From Roseibacillus sp. (GTDB lineage Bacteria > Verrucomicrobiota > Verrucomicrobiia > Verrucomicrobiales > Akkermansiaceae), in assembly GCA_022448985.1 (NCBI GenBank), contig JAKVCR010000037.1, forward strand, positions 1-44,536: a stretch of 44,536 nucleotides of DNA, given 5' to 3'. The notes below the pieces were generated by a model, which saw only the letters and a program-made list of their open reading frames with translations, searched no databases and had not been told where the DNA came from. This document shows, piece after piece, positions 1-9,748 of the stretch. How positions within the stretch are numbered: the first letter of the stretch is position 1; the number at the start of each line of letters is the position of its first letter. The position numbers and the translations under genes are program-made.

Positions 1-2924
1 GCTACAGCCTGCCATGCAAACTGGGGAAAGTCGTTCGCCTCATGATTCGATACGACAAGCTGACCCTTGTCGTTGACTGCCAGAGATCCCTCCTCGGCAT
101 TACTGACTGTCCACCCGGTCGAACCATTCGAAAAATCACCATTCACGGCAATGGAGGGCTCCGGCTCTGCGCTGGTAGCGTCAAACGCCTGCAGGAGCTT
201 GGTCTTCTCGGCGTCGGTGGGGGCCCGGCTGAGGCAACGGAAGTAGAGGGCTTCAATAACGGCCCCGGGATCCTTGCTCTCCTGGAGTAGCTTGCGAGCC
301 ACTCCGCCGTTGCGCACGCGATTATGCACCGCATCGCCATTGAGGAGGTGAAGGGCCTGGGAGAGGTTGGGCTCCATCTTGACCTCGCACGAGCAGACCG
401 TCTGCCGGGTGGCACGACCGAAGGTGGTGAGGAAGTAGGTGGAGGTGTTTCCGTCCGCGATCTGGACGGCTCGAGCGCCGAGGGGCAGTCCGCGGAACTT
501 GTTGGGCGTCTCAGTGACCTGTGCGAGGGTGTCGAGGAGGACCTCGGCCCGCAACCGTCGGATGAGGGAGTGCGAAAAATTAGTAAGATCCTTCTCGTTG
601 GTCTCGTTCGTGCGACTGGAGAGCTGGTAGGTGCGTGAGGTGCAGATGTCATGAACCAGCTTCTTGAAATCATAGTCGTATTCCACGAACTTGGCCGAAA
701 GGGCCTCAAGCAGTTCCGGGTTGCTGGCGGGATTTGAAATGCGCACGTCGTCAACGGGGTCGGTGATGCCGATCCCGAAGAAGTGTGCCCATACGATGTT
801 GACCACGTTCTTGGAGAACCACGGATTTTCCTTGGAGGTGAGCCATCCGGCGACCGCTTCACGGCGGGTCTGGTTCTTGATCTCGGCCGGTCCATCGGCG
901 CCGAGGAACTGGGGAACGGCATTGGCCTTGGTAACCGGGTGGGCGATCTGCCCTCCGCCATCGAAGATGATCTGCTCGTGCGGATCTTCAGCCCTCTTTT
1001 TCCGGACCTGGGCAAAAAGAGCCGCAAAGCCATAGTAGTCATTCATGGTCCAGCGGTCGAAGGGGTGGTTATGACATTGTGCGCACTGGATTCTCGTTCC
1101 CATGAAGACCTGGGCCACGTTCTCGGTGCGCTTCTTCACATCGTTCTCGAGTTTGAAGTAGTTGGTGGCCGGACTCTTGAAGGTCCCACCGCGGGCGGAA
1201 AGCAACTCGTAGATGATCCGGTTGAAGGGCTGGTTGTTAGCCACCTTGTCCCGCAGCCATTCGTACCAGAGAAGGGCTGACTTGTAGCTGACCTGGTTGG
1301 CGTTGTTGCCGGTGGAGCGGATCTGGAGGAGTTCCGCCCACTTCATGACCCACATCTCGGTAAACTCCTTGCGGTCGAGTAATTGAGTGACGAGAGCCGC
1401 CCTCTTTTCGGGATCCTCGCTTTCGAGGAAGATCCTGCGTTCTTCCTCGGTGGGGAGGACGCCCGCGATATCGAGGTAGACGCGGCGCACGAAGACCTCA
1501 TCGCTGCAGAGGTCCGAGGGGTAGATGCGCAGCTTGTGGAGTTTTGCATGCACATGGGTGTCGACGTAGTTGAAGTCCTTGAGTTCGGGCTTCTCATAGG
1601 CGAGGTTGTCCGGGATCACGATGGTCTGGGTTCCCTCGGTGTAGGTATGGAAGCGCGCGAGGAGAAAAGCCTCCCCGCGGTTCTTGGTTGTGGCCACCCC
1701 GGTGGCCTCGTCAATCCCGACGCTGTTGTCGTTTGAGGAGCTGAAACTCGAGAGGTTGGTGACGTCGCGGTCCGTTCCGTCCGAGTAACGGGCGCGGACA
1801 GTGAGGGGGACCTTTACCTTCTCTCCCTTGAGGACATATTGACTGGGTTCGACATCGATGCCGACAGGCAGGGCAATGTCGTCCTTGTCGTAGGGCACGC
1901 CCGCCTTGATCCAGGAGATGAGCATTTTTGCATTGGCGGAGTCGCGTTCAAACAGTTTTCCTCCCGTGTGGGGCACCTGCCCGGTGGCCTTGGTCACCAT
2001 GAGGGACTCCGCGGGAAGGGCGAGATTGACACGGCGCCCGGAAAGTTGGCGTGTGATGCGCTGATGATCGCCCTTCGGATCATAGCCAAAGAGGGAGAGC
2101 ATGAATCCGTCCTGTCCCCGTGCCGACCCATGGCAGGATCCCGTGTTGCAGCCTGCTGAGGTCAGGATGGGCATGACATCAAGCTGGAAGCTGACCGGTC
2201 GTGGCAGGGCGGCGTCTTTCACTGTCACGGGGATCTCCGCCTTCTTGCCACGGAACTCGATAGAGAGGACCGTCTCGCCGTCAGCCTTGGGCTTGAGGAG
2301 GCTGCCTTCCAGGGTGGCGAGTTCCGGATTGGTGAGGCTGAGCTTGGCCCACTTGGTGACGTTACGGGAGGTGGCGTCCTTGTAGTTGCCGATCACCACC
2401 ACGCGGTGGAAGTCGGCTGCCGTCTCAAGGGTAACACTCCCTGGATAGACCTCCAGTTTGGCCAGGTCGGGATCAGGTACATTGGGGTCCTCGGTTGCAC
2501 CGGTGCGGGGCTTGGTGGCAAGAGTTACCCCCTCTGGCCAGCGGGCTCCGGATTCGATCCAGGACTTCAGGATCGCGACCTGGTCTGCGGTGAGTGGTTC
2601 ACGGTCGGACTTCTCACTGAGGGGAGGCATGAGATCATCGTCGTCGGGTGCGAGGATGACGCGTTGAAGCAACTCGGATTCGTCTGGCTTGCCAGCGACC
2701 AGGGTCTCTCCCGATTCCCCGCCTTTTAGCGCCAGTTCATGTGTGTCGAGGCGCAGCTTGCCCTTGTTTTTGGTGCCATTGTGGCATTCAAGGCAGTTTT
2801 GCTCAAGGATGGCCCGGACCTCTTCGAATTCCTTGGAGGAGGGCGCTGCTTCCTCTGCCGCCAGGGAGATGAAGCTCAGGCAGGAAATCCCGCTGGCAAA
2901 GATCGTTGTGAGGAGCAGCTTCAT
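1..2924 (-). CDS. PSCyt1-Big2-DUF1549-DUF1553 secreted cytochrome (3' end beyond the window)
   Basis: The reading frame is open from an ATG at 2924 to the left edge, about 974 codons with no stop. A Sec signal peptide (residues 1-23) is followed by a planctomycete-type cytochrome c motif CLECH at residues 44-48. A second Cys-rich block (CNTGSCHGSARG) and a bacterial Ig-like region follow. Then come the DUF1549 and DUF1553 regions, which include QCAQCHNHPFDRW. Members of this family are exported, probable haem-c proteins of unknown activity, found in PVC bacteria beside DUF1501 genes, as here. Near the left edge, after RCLSRAPTDAEK, the sequence does not run on into the usual DUF1553 ending but enters NGDFSNGSTGWTVSN, which resembles the start of a carbohydrate-binding beta-sandwich. 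It lies 10 bp after the PPC gene and is probably the last gene of a three-gene operon. The family call is firm; the biochemical role is unknown. Confidence 0.9.
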   Translation of the reverse strand, partial: MKLLLTTIFASGISCLSFISLAAEEAAPSSKEFEEVRAILEQNCLECHNGTKNKGKLRLDTHELALKGGESGETLVAGKPDESELLQRVILAPDDDDLMPPLSEKSDREPLTADQVAILKSWIESGARWPEGVTLATKPRTGATEDPNVPDPDLAKLEVYPGSVTLETAADFHRVVVIGNYKDATSRNVTKWAKLSLTNPELATLEGSLLKPKADGETVLSIEFRGKKAEIPVTVKDAALPRPVSFQLDVMPILTSAGCNTGSCHGSARGQDGFMLSLFGYDPKGDHQRITRQLSGRRVNLALPAESLMVTKATGQVPHTGGKLFERDSANAKMLISWIKAGVPYDKDDIALPVGIDVEPSQYVLKGEKVKVPLTVRARYSDGTDRDVTNLSSFSSSNDNSVGIDEATGVATTKNRGEAFLLARFHTYTEGTQTIVIPDNLAYEKPELKDFNYVDTHVHAKLHKLRIYPSDLCSDEVFVRRVYLDIAGVLPTEEERRIFLESEDPEKRAALVTQLLDRKEFTEMWVMKWAELLQIRSTGNNANQVSYKSALLWYEWLRDKVANNQPFNRIIYELLSARGGTFKSPATNYFKLENDVKKRTENVAQVFMGTRIQCAQCHNHPFDRWTMNDYYGFAALFAQVRKKRAEDPHEQIIFDGGGQIAHPVTKANAVPQFLGADGPAEIKNQTRREAVAGWLTSKENPWFSKNVVNIVWAHFFGIGITDPVDDVRISNPASNPELLEALSAKFVEYDYDFKKLVHDICTSRTYQLSSRTNETNEKDLTNFSHSLIRRLRAEVLLDTLAQVTETPNKFRGLPLGARAVQIADGNTSTYFLTTFGRATRQTVCSCEVKMEPNLSQALHLLNGDAVHNRVRNGGVARKLLQESKDPGAVIEALYFRCLSRAPTDAEKTKLLQAFDATSAEPEPSIAVNGDFSNGSTGWTVSNAEEGSLAVNDKGQLVVSNHEANDFPQFAWQAV

Positions 2925-2934
2925 TCGTTCCGAA

Positions 2935-5397
2935 TCAGTTGGCGTTCTTACTCTGGAGGCGGAGTTGCTCAAGCCGTGAGAGTCGCTTCTTGACCGGCTT
3001 GGTTTCCGCGGGCTTGGGAGGTTCCTTCTTGGCAACGACCGGTTTTTTGGGTGCCGGCGGAGGGGGGTCGATACGCAGGACTCCACCACCCATGGCAGTG
3101 CCGCGGATGGGGTGACCGTTTTCCGTGATTACGACGGTACAGAAGATATTCGAGGTCTTGCCCTTCTTGGCTTCCTTGCTGACCGCAAGGGGAAAGGTGA
3201 TTTCCTTGGATTCCTTGTTGATGGTGAGTTCCTCGGTGCTCACGCCGTGGGGGAGACCATTGACATTGATTCTGGCTTCGCCCGCGAATTCCTTGTGGAT
3301 GGAGATCGTGCACACAAGGTCGGTGTTCTGTCCCAGTTCGGTGGCGGCCAATTCAATCTTTCCTCCAACGTAGGGATCTGCGATTTCGATGGGTTGCAGC
3401 TTGGAGGAAACAAAGACCGGTCCCTTGCTGCAGGAGGTTTCCCCGGTAACGAATATGCGCCACTTGGCCACGGCGGCGCCTCCATTTGCGTTGATCCCCA
3501 TCACCACTTCGTTCTGTTCCTTGGGAATAGTCACGCTGGAAGGCGCGCTGACGCCGGGAGGGCGCCAGGGGAGGGTGATCTTGATGGCCTCTTTGAATTC
3601 CGGATGGCGCTTGGCCGTGATCTTCAGGTTCATGGTGCCGTTCTTGACGAGAGGGACGGGTGGGACTTCAAGCGTGAGTTCGAAGGGAGCTTCTTCGATA
3701 ACGGCGATGGAAATCCGCTCGTCGTGGTAGCTATGGAAGGTGCCGGCGTTATTGACCTCAATGTGGTGAATGCTCTCGGTAAAGGCTCCGGTGAGCCCAC
3801 TCTTGGGATCCTTGACGTGCAGATGGTAGAGAGCTCCCGCGATTTCGGCCTCGGGAGCAGCCTCAAAGATTACGGGCATGGTGTTGATGCTGCGGGGGGC
3901 GGTGTCACGATCGAGAGAGACGCCCGAGGGGAGGCTGGTGGCATCCAGGTCGAGATCGCATCCGATATTGCTGCGGCTCAGGTTGACGACGCGTCCCACC
4001 CGGTTGCCACGCGGAACACAAATCATCTTCCATTTCTGACTGTCGTTGCGGGTGGCGTAGGGGAGAGTAGCGGAGAGGGAGGGGCTGCGCTCGGCGATCT
4101 CGATCCGGTAGGTATAATCCGGGCCACTGCTGTAAAGCTGATCGCGGATATTGATATTGTAGATGCCGTCCTCGGGGATCTCAAAGTCGAGCCGGCTGTC
4201 GGGGTCTCCGTTGCCTGCATCGTCGTTGTTGCCGATCTGCTTTGAGTCTCCTTCCTTGCGCACAATGATGTAGGGATCGAGTGGGGAGCGGAGTTGCCGG
4301 GCAAAGACGCGGGCGCGCAGATTTTGTCCCTTCTTGGCGGCAAAGCGAAACCAGTCCTTGTCTTCCTTCTTGGAAACAATTCCGTGGAAGGCGACAGGCA
4401 CTGGGGGCGCTTCGGTTGGGGTGGCCTCCTTGCTGCCTTCGTTCGGTTCCACTTCATTATGATAGGGCAGGGGACTGATCCGGACTGGAATGCCGGAGGG
4501 GGCGAACCACTCGCCGTTCCTGACGAAAGCGCGAAAGCTCTGTCTCTCCTGGGGAATCTCAAGCTTGCTCACGAGGTTGCCAGTGGGATCGCCCACGAAG
4601 GTGAACTCCAGAGAATCTCCTGGTCGTACTCCGGGGGGGTAGACTGCGGTGGGACGGGGAAACTCGCCCACGTGGAGGCGGTACTGGCAGGCGCCCGTTC
4701 CCTGGTAGGACGACTCGCGGACCAGCACGGTATAAGGGCCATCTTCCGGCACTACAATCGAGGCCGCACAGTCGCGGAAGAGAAGAGCGGTGTCATCACT
4801 GGACGCCAGTTCAAAGCGGTCCTTGTTGAGGATCGCGACGTAAGGATCGAAGAGCGTTCTTCCAAGCCGCATGCCTTCCACTTCGACCGAGAGTCGCTGG
4901 CCTTTCCTGCATTGGAGAAGGTAGTAGTCGGCATCCTCACGATCAGCCACGCCTTGCACGGTCTGGTTGATCGCAATCTCCTGGGGTTCGTTGAAGTTGC
5001 TGTTGAGGTCCCGGCTCCCGTCCTCGCTCCGCTTTTCCATCACGGTAGGATACTGGCCCACCCAGAAACTTCTCTGATAAGTTACTCCGCCCTTGCAGCG
5101 CAGACGCAGAAGGTGTTCGCCAAGGGGTGCATCGGGAGCGATCGTGATGGTGGCTTTGACCGCCTTGTGCTGGTCTCCCACCTTCTCAAGGTTAGTGACC
5201 GTGATCCCGGGTTGATAGAGGAGGATTCCCTGCGGTTCGTAGAGGCGGTCGCCACCGAGGTGGAGGGTTACTTCGGTTCCCCGTTGTCCTCCCCGCGGCT
5301 GGATGGTGCCGATGGTCGGAGTGAAGGCGAGGGAAGGGAGAGCCAGAAGGACTGAAGCCAGACCCCCCATGAAGGTCCGGACAGGAAAGGTGTTCAT
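2935..5397 (-). CDS. Secreted PPC-domain protein
   Basis: 820-aa exported protein with an N-terminal signal peptide (about residues 1-25) and no recognisable catalytic domain. An IPT/Ig-like segment (about 27-115) is followed by two pre-peptidase C-terminal (PPC) beta-sandwich domains at about 143-245 and 337-437. Each has the typical D-x-D-Y/W-F/Y opening (EDADYYLL, EDKDWFRF), DPY core and DGxYxxxVRD/E ending. The rest is beta-rich Ig-like sequence, ending in a Pro/Lys-rich tail that could sit in the envelope or bind polyanions. PPC proteins of this sort commonly occur between DUF1501 and PSCyt cytochrome genes in PVC genomes, which fits its position here. It probably has a structural or binding role in that exported complex. 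No Shine-Dalgarno sequence is obvious. Confidence 0.88.
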   Translation of the reverse strand: MNTFPVRTFMGGLASVLLALPSLAFTPTIGTIQPRGGQRGTEVTLHLGGDRLYEPQGILLYQPGITVTNLEKVGDQHKAVKATITIAPDAPLGEHLLRLRCKGGVTYQRSFWVGQYPTVMEKRSEDGSRDLNSNFNEPQEIAINQTVQGVADREDADYYLLQCRKGQRLSVEVEGMRLGRTLFDPYVAILNKDRFELASSDDTALLFRDCAASIVVPEDGPYTVLVRESSYQGTGACQYRLHVGEFPRPTAVYPPGVRPGDSLEFTFVGDPTGNLVSKLEIPQERQSFRAFVRNGEWFAPSGIPVRISPLPYHNEVEPNEGSKEATPTEAPPVPVAFHGIVSKKEDKDWFRFAAKKGQNLRARVFARQLRSPLDPYIIVRKEGDSKQIGNNDDAGNGDPDSRLDFEIPEDGIYNINIRDQLYSSGPDYTYRIEIAERSPSLSATLPYATRNDSQKWKMICVPRGNRVGRVVNLSRSNIGCDLDLDATSLPSGVSLDRDTAPRSINTMPVIFEAAPEAEIAGALYHLHVKDPKSGLTGAFTESIHHIEVNNAGTFHSYHDERISIAVIEEAPFELTLEVPPVPLVKNGTMNLKITAKRHPEFKEAIKITLPWRPPGVSAPSSVTIPKEQNEVVMGINANGGAAVAKWRIFVTGETSCSKGPVFVSSKLQPIEIADPYVGGKIELAATELGQNTDLVCTISIHKEFAGEARINVNGLPHGVSTEELTINKESKEITFPLAVSKEAKKGKTSNIFCTVVITENGHPIRGTAMGGGVLRIDPPPPAPKKPVVAKKEPPKPAETKPVKKRLSRLEQLRLQSKNAN

Positions 5398-5497
5398 CGG
5401 TGTGGTGTGGTGTTGTTCCGACTCCCCTGGGAGTCAGGGTGGATTGACTGCGAAAGCTCTCTGTGCGTTTGTTCCTCCGGCCGAGGGCGGTTCCTCA

Positions 5498-6832
5498 TTA
5501 CGCTTTCTTCTCGAGAATCTCATCCAGCACCCGTCCGCCGTCGACGATTTCGATCGGGCGGTCTCCTGGTGCCATGAGTTCCTTGTCTCCGGTGATACCG
5601 AGCTGGTTGTAGATGGTCTGGGCAAGATCTTCCACGCCCACGCGGTCTTCTTCGGGTTCGCCTCCGAGGGCGTCTGACGATCCGTAGATCATTCCCCGCT
5701 TCACGCCGCCGCCTGCCAGCATGACGGAAAAGACCCGGGGCCAGTGGTCACGGCCGGCATTGTTGTTGATCTTGGGGGTTCGTCCGAATTCAGAGGTAAG
5801 CAGAACCATGGTGGAATCCAGGAGTCCGCGTTCATCGAGGTCACTGATGAGGGTAGCAAGGGCCTGGTCGACGGGTGGAAGGTTGCTTTCGATGGCGCCC
5901 TTGATGTTATCGTGGTGATCCCATCCGCCGGCAGTCATGGAAACGAAGCGCACTCCCGCTTCCACCAGGCGTCGGGCCAGGAGCATGCGCTGGCCGGGAG
6001 CATTGACTCCGTAGCGTTCCTTCATCTTCTGGTCCTCGGCATTCAGGTTGAAGGCTTCCCGGGCCTTCTGGGAGGAGATCATGGCGTAGGCGTGCTGGTA
6101 GAACGCGTCCATCGAGGCCAGGGCATCGGAGTCCTCCAGGGACTTGAAATGGTAGTCAACGGTGTCAAGGAGAGAGCGCCGACGGTTGAAGCGCTTGTCG
6201 TCAACCCCGGAGGGCAGGTTCAGGTCGCGGACCTTGAAGTCCTTACGACTGGGATCGTTTCCGAGTGCAAACGGTCCGTATGCGGAGGAGAGGTATCCGG
6301 AGTTGGCAAAGGTGTTGGGAACGCTGGGGATGCAGACGTAGGGTGGGAGGTTATTGCGGGGCCCGAGTTCGTGGGAGATCACCGAACCAATGGAAGGGTA
6401 TTCAAGGGCAGGGGATGGCCGGTAACCGGTGAACATGTTGTGGGTGCCCCGTTCGTGGGCCGCTTCGCCATGGGCCATGGAGCGGATGACGGTCATCTTG
6501 TCGGCGATCTTGGCCAGGTGATCGAGGTGCTGACTGAAGCGCTCGCCCTTGATAGCGGTGTTCACTGTGCCGAGAGGTCCACGGTATTCGGTCGGAGCGA
6601 GGTATTTTGGATCAAAGGTCTCCTGGTGGGCCGCTCCCCCTGGCAGGAAGATGTTGATCACCGATTTCGCGACGCCCTCTCGCGTCTCGTAGAATTTCTG
6701 GGCACCCTGCGCTTCCATTTTGAGGAGTTGGGGCAGGGTAAGGCCGAGGCTGCCGAGCATCCCGACGTAGAGGAATTCGCGGCGGGAGTAATCCTGGGCA
6801 AGTGGGTTACCGGGACACTGTATATTTTTCAT
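5498..6832 (-). CDS. DUF1501 domain protein, Tat-exported
   Basis: 444-aa DUF1501 protein. The N-terminus carries a Tat-like motif SRREFL (residues 16-21) followed by a hydrophobic stretch. The core shows the family hallmarks: NIFLPGGAAHQETFDPK near the start, SMAHGEAAHERGTHNMFTG, a GGWDHHDN histidine/aspartate motif and LTSEFGRTPKINNNAGRDHW. These resemble the alkaline-phosphatase/sulfatase superfamily fold, but no substrate is established for the family. It is first in the minus-strand unit with the PPC and cytochrome genes, 100 bp upstream of the PPC gene, so the three products probably act together outside the cytoplasmic membrane. It is divergently arranged with the kinase-like gene across 145 bp. 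Confidence 0.92.
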   Translation of the reverse strand: MKNIQCPGNPLAQDYSRREFLYVGMLGSLGLTLPQLLKMEAQGAQKFYETREGVAKSVINIFLPGGAAHQETFDPKYLAPTEYRGPLGTVNTAIKGERFSQHLDHLAKIADKMTVIRSMAHGEAAHERGTHNMFTGYRPSPALEYPSIGSVISHELGPRNNLPPYVCIPSVPNTFANSGYLSSAYGPFALGNDPSRKDFKVRDLNLPSGVDDKRFNRRRSLLDTVDYHFKSLEDSDALASMDAFYQHAYAMISSQKAREAFNLNAEDQKMKERYGVNAPGQRMLLARRLVEAGVRFVSMTAGGWDHHDNIKGAIESNLPPVDQALATLISDLDERGLLDSTMVLLTSEFGRTPKINNNAGRDHWPRVFSVMLAGGGVKRGMIYGSSDALGGEPEEDRVGVEDLAQTIYNQLGITGDKELMAPGDRPIEIVDGGRVLDEILEKKA

Positions 6833-6910
6833 GGTAGTTCTACGGAGGAGATGTTAATGTTCTTTAAAGATTAATCTCGGAAAGTCAGGCACTTTCGCGT
6901 TTTACGCCCT

Positions 6911-6967
6911 CGCCAAGCAGCCCCTTTCATGACAGATCAGCCTTTATAAGCCGCTTCGCCAAGCAGC
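6911..6967. repeat. 11-bp direct repeat between divergent genes
   Basis: CGCCAAGCAGC occurs at 6911-6921 and again at 6957-6967, 46 bp apart start to start. Both copies lie in the 145-bp intergenic region between the DUF1501 gene and the kinase-like gene. Each copy is followed by pyrimidine/AT-rich sequence. It could be a paired operator site controlling either gene, or chance. The second copy ends 10 bp before the kinase start codon. Confidence 0.4.
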
Positions 6968-6977
6968 AATATCATAT

Positions 6978-9575
6978 ATGAGTCTTCCTGAAATCCCCGG
7001 ATATCGCATTGATACGCTGATCGGGAAGGGAGCGTGTGGAACCGTGTATACCGCGCGGCACGATTCAGGAAGCCTCGTAGCGGTCAAAATCCTGAACCCG
7101 AACTCCATCAATGCGGAGCTTCTGACCAACCGGGTGAATCGCCTCTATCGGGCCAGTCCTCCGAAGGCGACGGTCCCCCTGATCGCTCATTCCCTAGAAA
7201 AAGAGCCTTATCTGCTCATTGGCGGCCTGATGGCCGATCGCGTTATCCAGGGGATCGGAGAGCGCTTTGTCCCCCGGACGCTGCAGCTGCGGCTGGGTGA
7301 TTACCTGGGCAAGCGGGGATCATGGATGCTAATCCGGCGGTTGGCGCAGGTGTTGGCCGAGTTTCATCGGCGCCGGGTAGCCCACGGTAACCTTAAGCCC
7401 GGAAATATCTTTCTCGATTCTGACAATGAGATCCTCTTATCGGACTACGCCCAGGGCCTCATGCCGGGGTTGGAGGAGCTCTCCTACACGGATGCCCTGC
7501 TCTACGCTCCGCCGGAGCAACTCGTGAATCCTGACGGCTATCTGGAGGGGGCTGGCTACGGGTGGGATGTCTATGCCTTCGGGTCTTTGGCCTTCCGTCT
7601 CCTTAATGGTGTTTTCCCGCGTTGCCATGAAACCTTTGAGAAGGTTGCCCCGGTGATGGGAGAGCAGCGCCGGCGCGGCGTGGAGGCTGATTGCGAGCGG
7701 ATCGCTCTTAAGCTGGAGAAGACCCGGCTCGCAAAGTGGAAGGGTGTAGCACCCACGCGAGAGGAGGAAGAAGGTCGACTGATCATCGAGCGCTGCCTGG
7801 AGTTGGATGCCTGGAAACGCTTTGGTGATATGCGGGAAGTGTTGCGCGCGCTGGAGGCGATTGCGGGCTCCCGGCAACAGCGTATGGCAGCTGAAGCTGA
7901 CCAGGAGCGTGTCGATATCATCGAGCGGAGGCAGAAGAGCTGGCGCACTACGGCCACGGTGGGGATAGCGGCTTGTGTTACCCTGGGGGCGGCATTGGGA
8001 TACAAGATGCTCCAGCAGGGAGATCCCGAGCCTGAGATAGTGGAGGTGGAGGTAATCAAGCCGGTGGAGGTGGAGCCCGAGGTGGACCCGGAAGAGCTAC
8101 GCCAGCAACACCGCAAATTCATGGAGATGCTCGCGGATCGAAATCAGCTTGAGAAGGTGAACAAGGAGCAGGCGGCTGCAGTCCACGAAATGGCCACCGA
8201 TCTCATGGAAGCGCACCAGCTGAGTGATCGGCTCCTGTCCTGGTCCCTTGAACGCGGTGCAGAGCAGCTTCCTACCCTTGAAGGCCGGATGGGCCGGCTC
8301 GCCATGCTGCAGGACAAGCTGGAGCGCCAGCTCGGGGTTCTTAAGGAGCTGCCGGAAGGCTTTCAAAAGAATTCGTGGCGCTTGAAGCTGGCCCTCGCCG
8401 AGGTAGCCCTTGCCGCCGACAAGCCTCAATTGGCTCGTGAAAAGATGACGGAAGTCCTTGGGGAGGCTGCGGTGACCGATCTTGATGCCCAGAAGCGCCT
8501 GGCTCGTACGCGAGTGCTGGTCTGCCTGCTCGGATCGGAGGATCCCGAGACCGAAGTGACTCCCGGGGAGTTGGCCGAGACCGAAACTGCTCTTGCCTCG
8601 CTGCCGGACGGTGAGCGCCAGACACGGCGCCTCAAGTCAGCCCTGCGCATGGCGGAGGCACGCATGCAGTTCCGCAATGGTGATAATGTCGCCGCTCTTG
8701 AGACTTATCGTAATGCCTTCGCGGAAATGAATCAGTTGTGCGAAGAGCAGCCCTCACTTTCAGCCCTGCGAATCTGGCGTGCACGGGGATACACCTCGGC
8801 GGCCCAGGCCGCAACAGGGGCAGGTGAGGTGGATGCTGCCATTCTTTTGCGCGAACAGGCTGCGGTTGAATTGATGGAGTTGCTCGAGGTGCAACCCAAC
8901 CGAGCTGATGTCCAGGTGGAGCTTTCCGAGGCCCTGGCGGCGATCGCTCAGTCGGCTCTGGAAGAAGGGGAACTGGACCGGGCGGGCGACCTTGCAGCCC
9001 GCTCCCTTGAGTTACTGGAGACTGCGGTAGCTAATCCCGAGGAGCGTGCAGGCGCTCTCAATCAGCTGGCCTCCCTGAAGAGTGTGCTGGCGGCCTGCCG
9101 GGCCGGCACTGGATACGCAAAGGATGCGCTACGTCTTGTGCAGGAGGGTCAGGCTCATGCGGAGGCGGCCCTGGTAAGAGATTCCAAGAATCCGGCCACG
9201 CGATTCCGTCTCGGTATCCTGGCCTGGCAGCAATGTGGACTGCTGAGTGCTGAGGGAAAGCATGCCGAAGCCCTGCCCCTGGGAGTCAAGGCCCGTCAGA
9301 CGTTTATCGATCTCATTGCTCAAAAGGTGACTTATCCCACTCAGCGCGAGATCAAACGCTCGCTGGCCTACCTCACGGGGGATCTTGGACGGGCTGCTCA
9401 CGATGCCCTCAAGGAGGATGAGGCCGTCAATTATCTCCGGGAGTCGGTGGCAACCTGGGAGGATCTCATGGAGAGTGAGACCAACAATGATGAATTCCGC
9501 GCACAGCATCGCTGGACCGCGCAGGAGCTGCGGGAGTTGGGAGTCATATCGTCACTGCCGCCAAAGAAGCGATAG
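6978..9575 (+). CDS. Membrane-anchored Ser/Thr kinase-like protein with TPR-like C-terminus (possible pseudokinase)
   Basis: 865-aa protein with a cytoplasmic Hanks-type kinase-like domain (about residues 8-295). It has one transmembrane helix (about 323-343), an acidic E/V/P-rich linker and a long alpha-helical, TPR/coiled-coil-like region to the end. Glycine loop GKGACGTV (16-23), the VAVK lysine (Lys37), Asn143 and Asp156 (DYA in place of DFG) are present, as is an APPE motif (177-180). The catalytic loop reads HGNLKPGN (136-143), so the HRD aspartate is Asn138. The family normally phosphorylates Ser/Thr on partner proteins. Loss of this aspartate suggests weak or no phosphotransfer and a signalling or scaffold role. 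The domain order resembles bacterial PknB-type receptors with a TPR sensor. The ATG lies in an AT-rich leader without a clear ribosome-binding site. Confidence 0.88.
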   Translation: MSLPEIPGYRIDTLIGKGACGTVYTARHDSGSLVAVKILNPNSINAELLTNRVNRLYRASPPKATVPLIAHSLEKEPYLLIGGLMADRVIQGIGERFVPRTLQLRLGDYLGKRGSWMLIRRLAQVLAEFHRRRVAHGNLKPGNIFLDSDNEILLSDYAQGLMPGLEELSYTDALLYAPPEQLVNPDGYLEGAGYGWDVYAFGSLAFRLLNGVFPRCHETFEKVAPVMGEQRRRGVEADCERIALKLEKTRLAKWKGVAPTREEEEGRLIIERCLELDAWKRFGDMREVLRALEAIAGSRQQRMAAEADQERVDIIERRQKSWRTTATVGIAACVTLGAALGYKMLQQGDPEPEIVEVEVIKPVEVEPEVDPEELRQQHRKFMEMLADRNQLEKVNKEQAAAVHEMATDLMEAHQLSDRLLSWSLERGAEQLPTLEGRMGRLAMLQDKLERQLGVLKELPEGFQKNSWRLKLALAEVALAADKPQLAREKMTEVLGEAAVTDLDAQKRLARTRVLVCLLGSEDPETEVTPGELAETETALASLPDGERQTRRLKSALRMAEARMQFRNGDNVAALETYRNAFAEMNQLCEEQPSLSALRIWRARGYTSAAQAATGAGEVDAAILLREQAAVELMELLEVQPNRADVQVELSEALAAIAQSALEEGELDRAGDLAARSLELLETAVANPEERAGALNQLASLKSVLAACRAGTGYAKDALRLVQEGQAHAEAALVRDSKNPATRFRLGILAWQQCGLLSAEGKHAEALPLGVKARQTFIDLIAQKVTYPTQREIKRSLAYLTGDLGRAAHDALKEDEAVNYLRESVATWEDLMESETNNDEFRAQHRWTAQELRELGVISSLPPKKR

Positions 9576-9590
9576 GGGAGGAAGGCTGTG

Positions 9591-9684
9591 CTCTTCTGCG
9601 CCTGTCGTCGTGGTCTTCGCGGTTGATTCTTCGCCATGTGATTGGTGGGGAGAGGGATGGAGAGCGTGCTTGTGCGCAGAAGGG
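9591..9684 (+). promoter_or_regulatory. Long-range inverted repeat in the leader of the glycolate operon
   Basis: CTCTTCTGCGC at 9591-9601 is complementary to GCGCAGAAGGG at 9674-9684. This gives 11 pairs, one of them a G-T wobble, enclosing 72 bases. A smaller hairpin (CGCCA...TGGTG) can form inside. The repeat lies between the stop of the kinase gene and the start of the aminotransferase gene. It could be a folded 5' leader or a terminator/attenuator, but no T-tract follows it. It matches no riboswitch class I recognise. Confidence 0.35.
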
Positions 9685-9748
9685 CGTGATCCAGTTGGTC
9701 GTTTTTCGATTGGCAAGTTCGGTCGCAGGAAGAGGATGCCGGAGCGTC

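Noticed and set aside
143..1042. A 299-aa minus-strand frame at the left edge
   Set aside because: It is in another frame of the same strand as the cytochrome gene, whose frame carries DUF1549/DUF1553 motifs throughout. The 299-aa product is Ser/Arg/Pro-rich and matches nothing.
3112..6874. Long plus-strand open frames (377, 353 and 376 aa) opposite the PPC and DUF1501 genes
   Set aside because: They are antisense shadows of strongly coding minus-strand genes. Their translations show no domain, no signal peptide and no family motif; high GC makes such frames long by chance.
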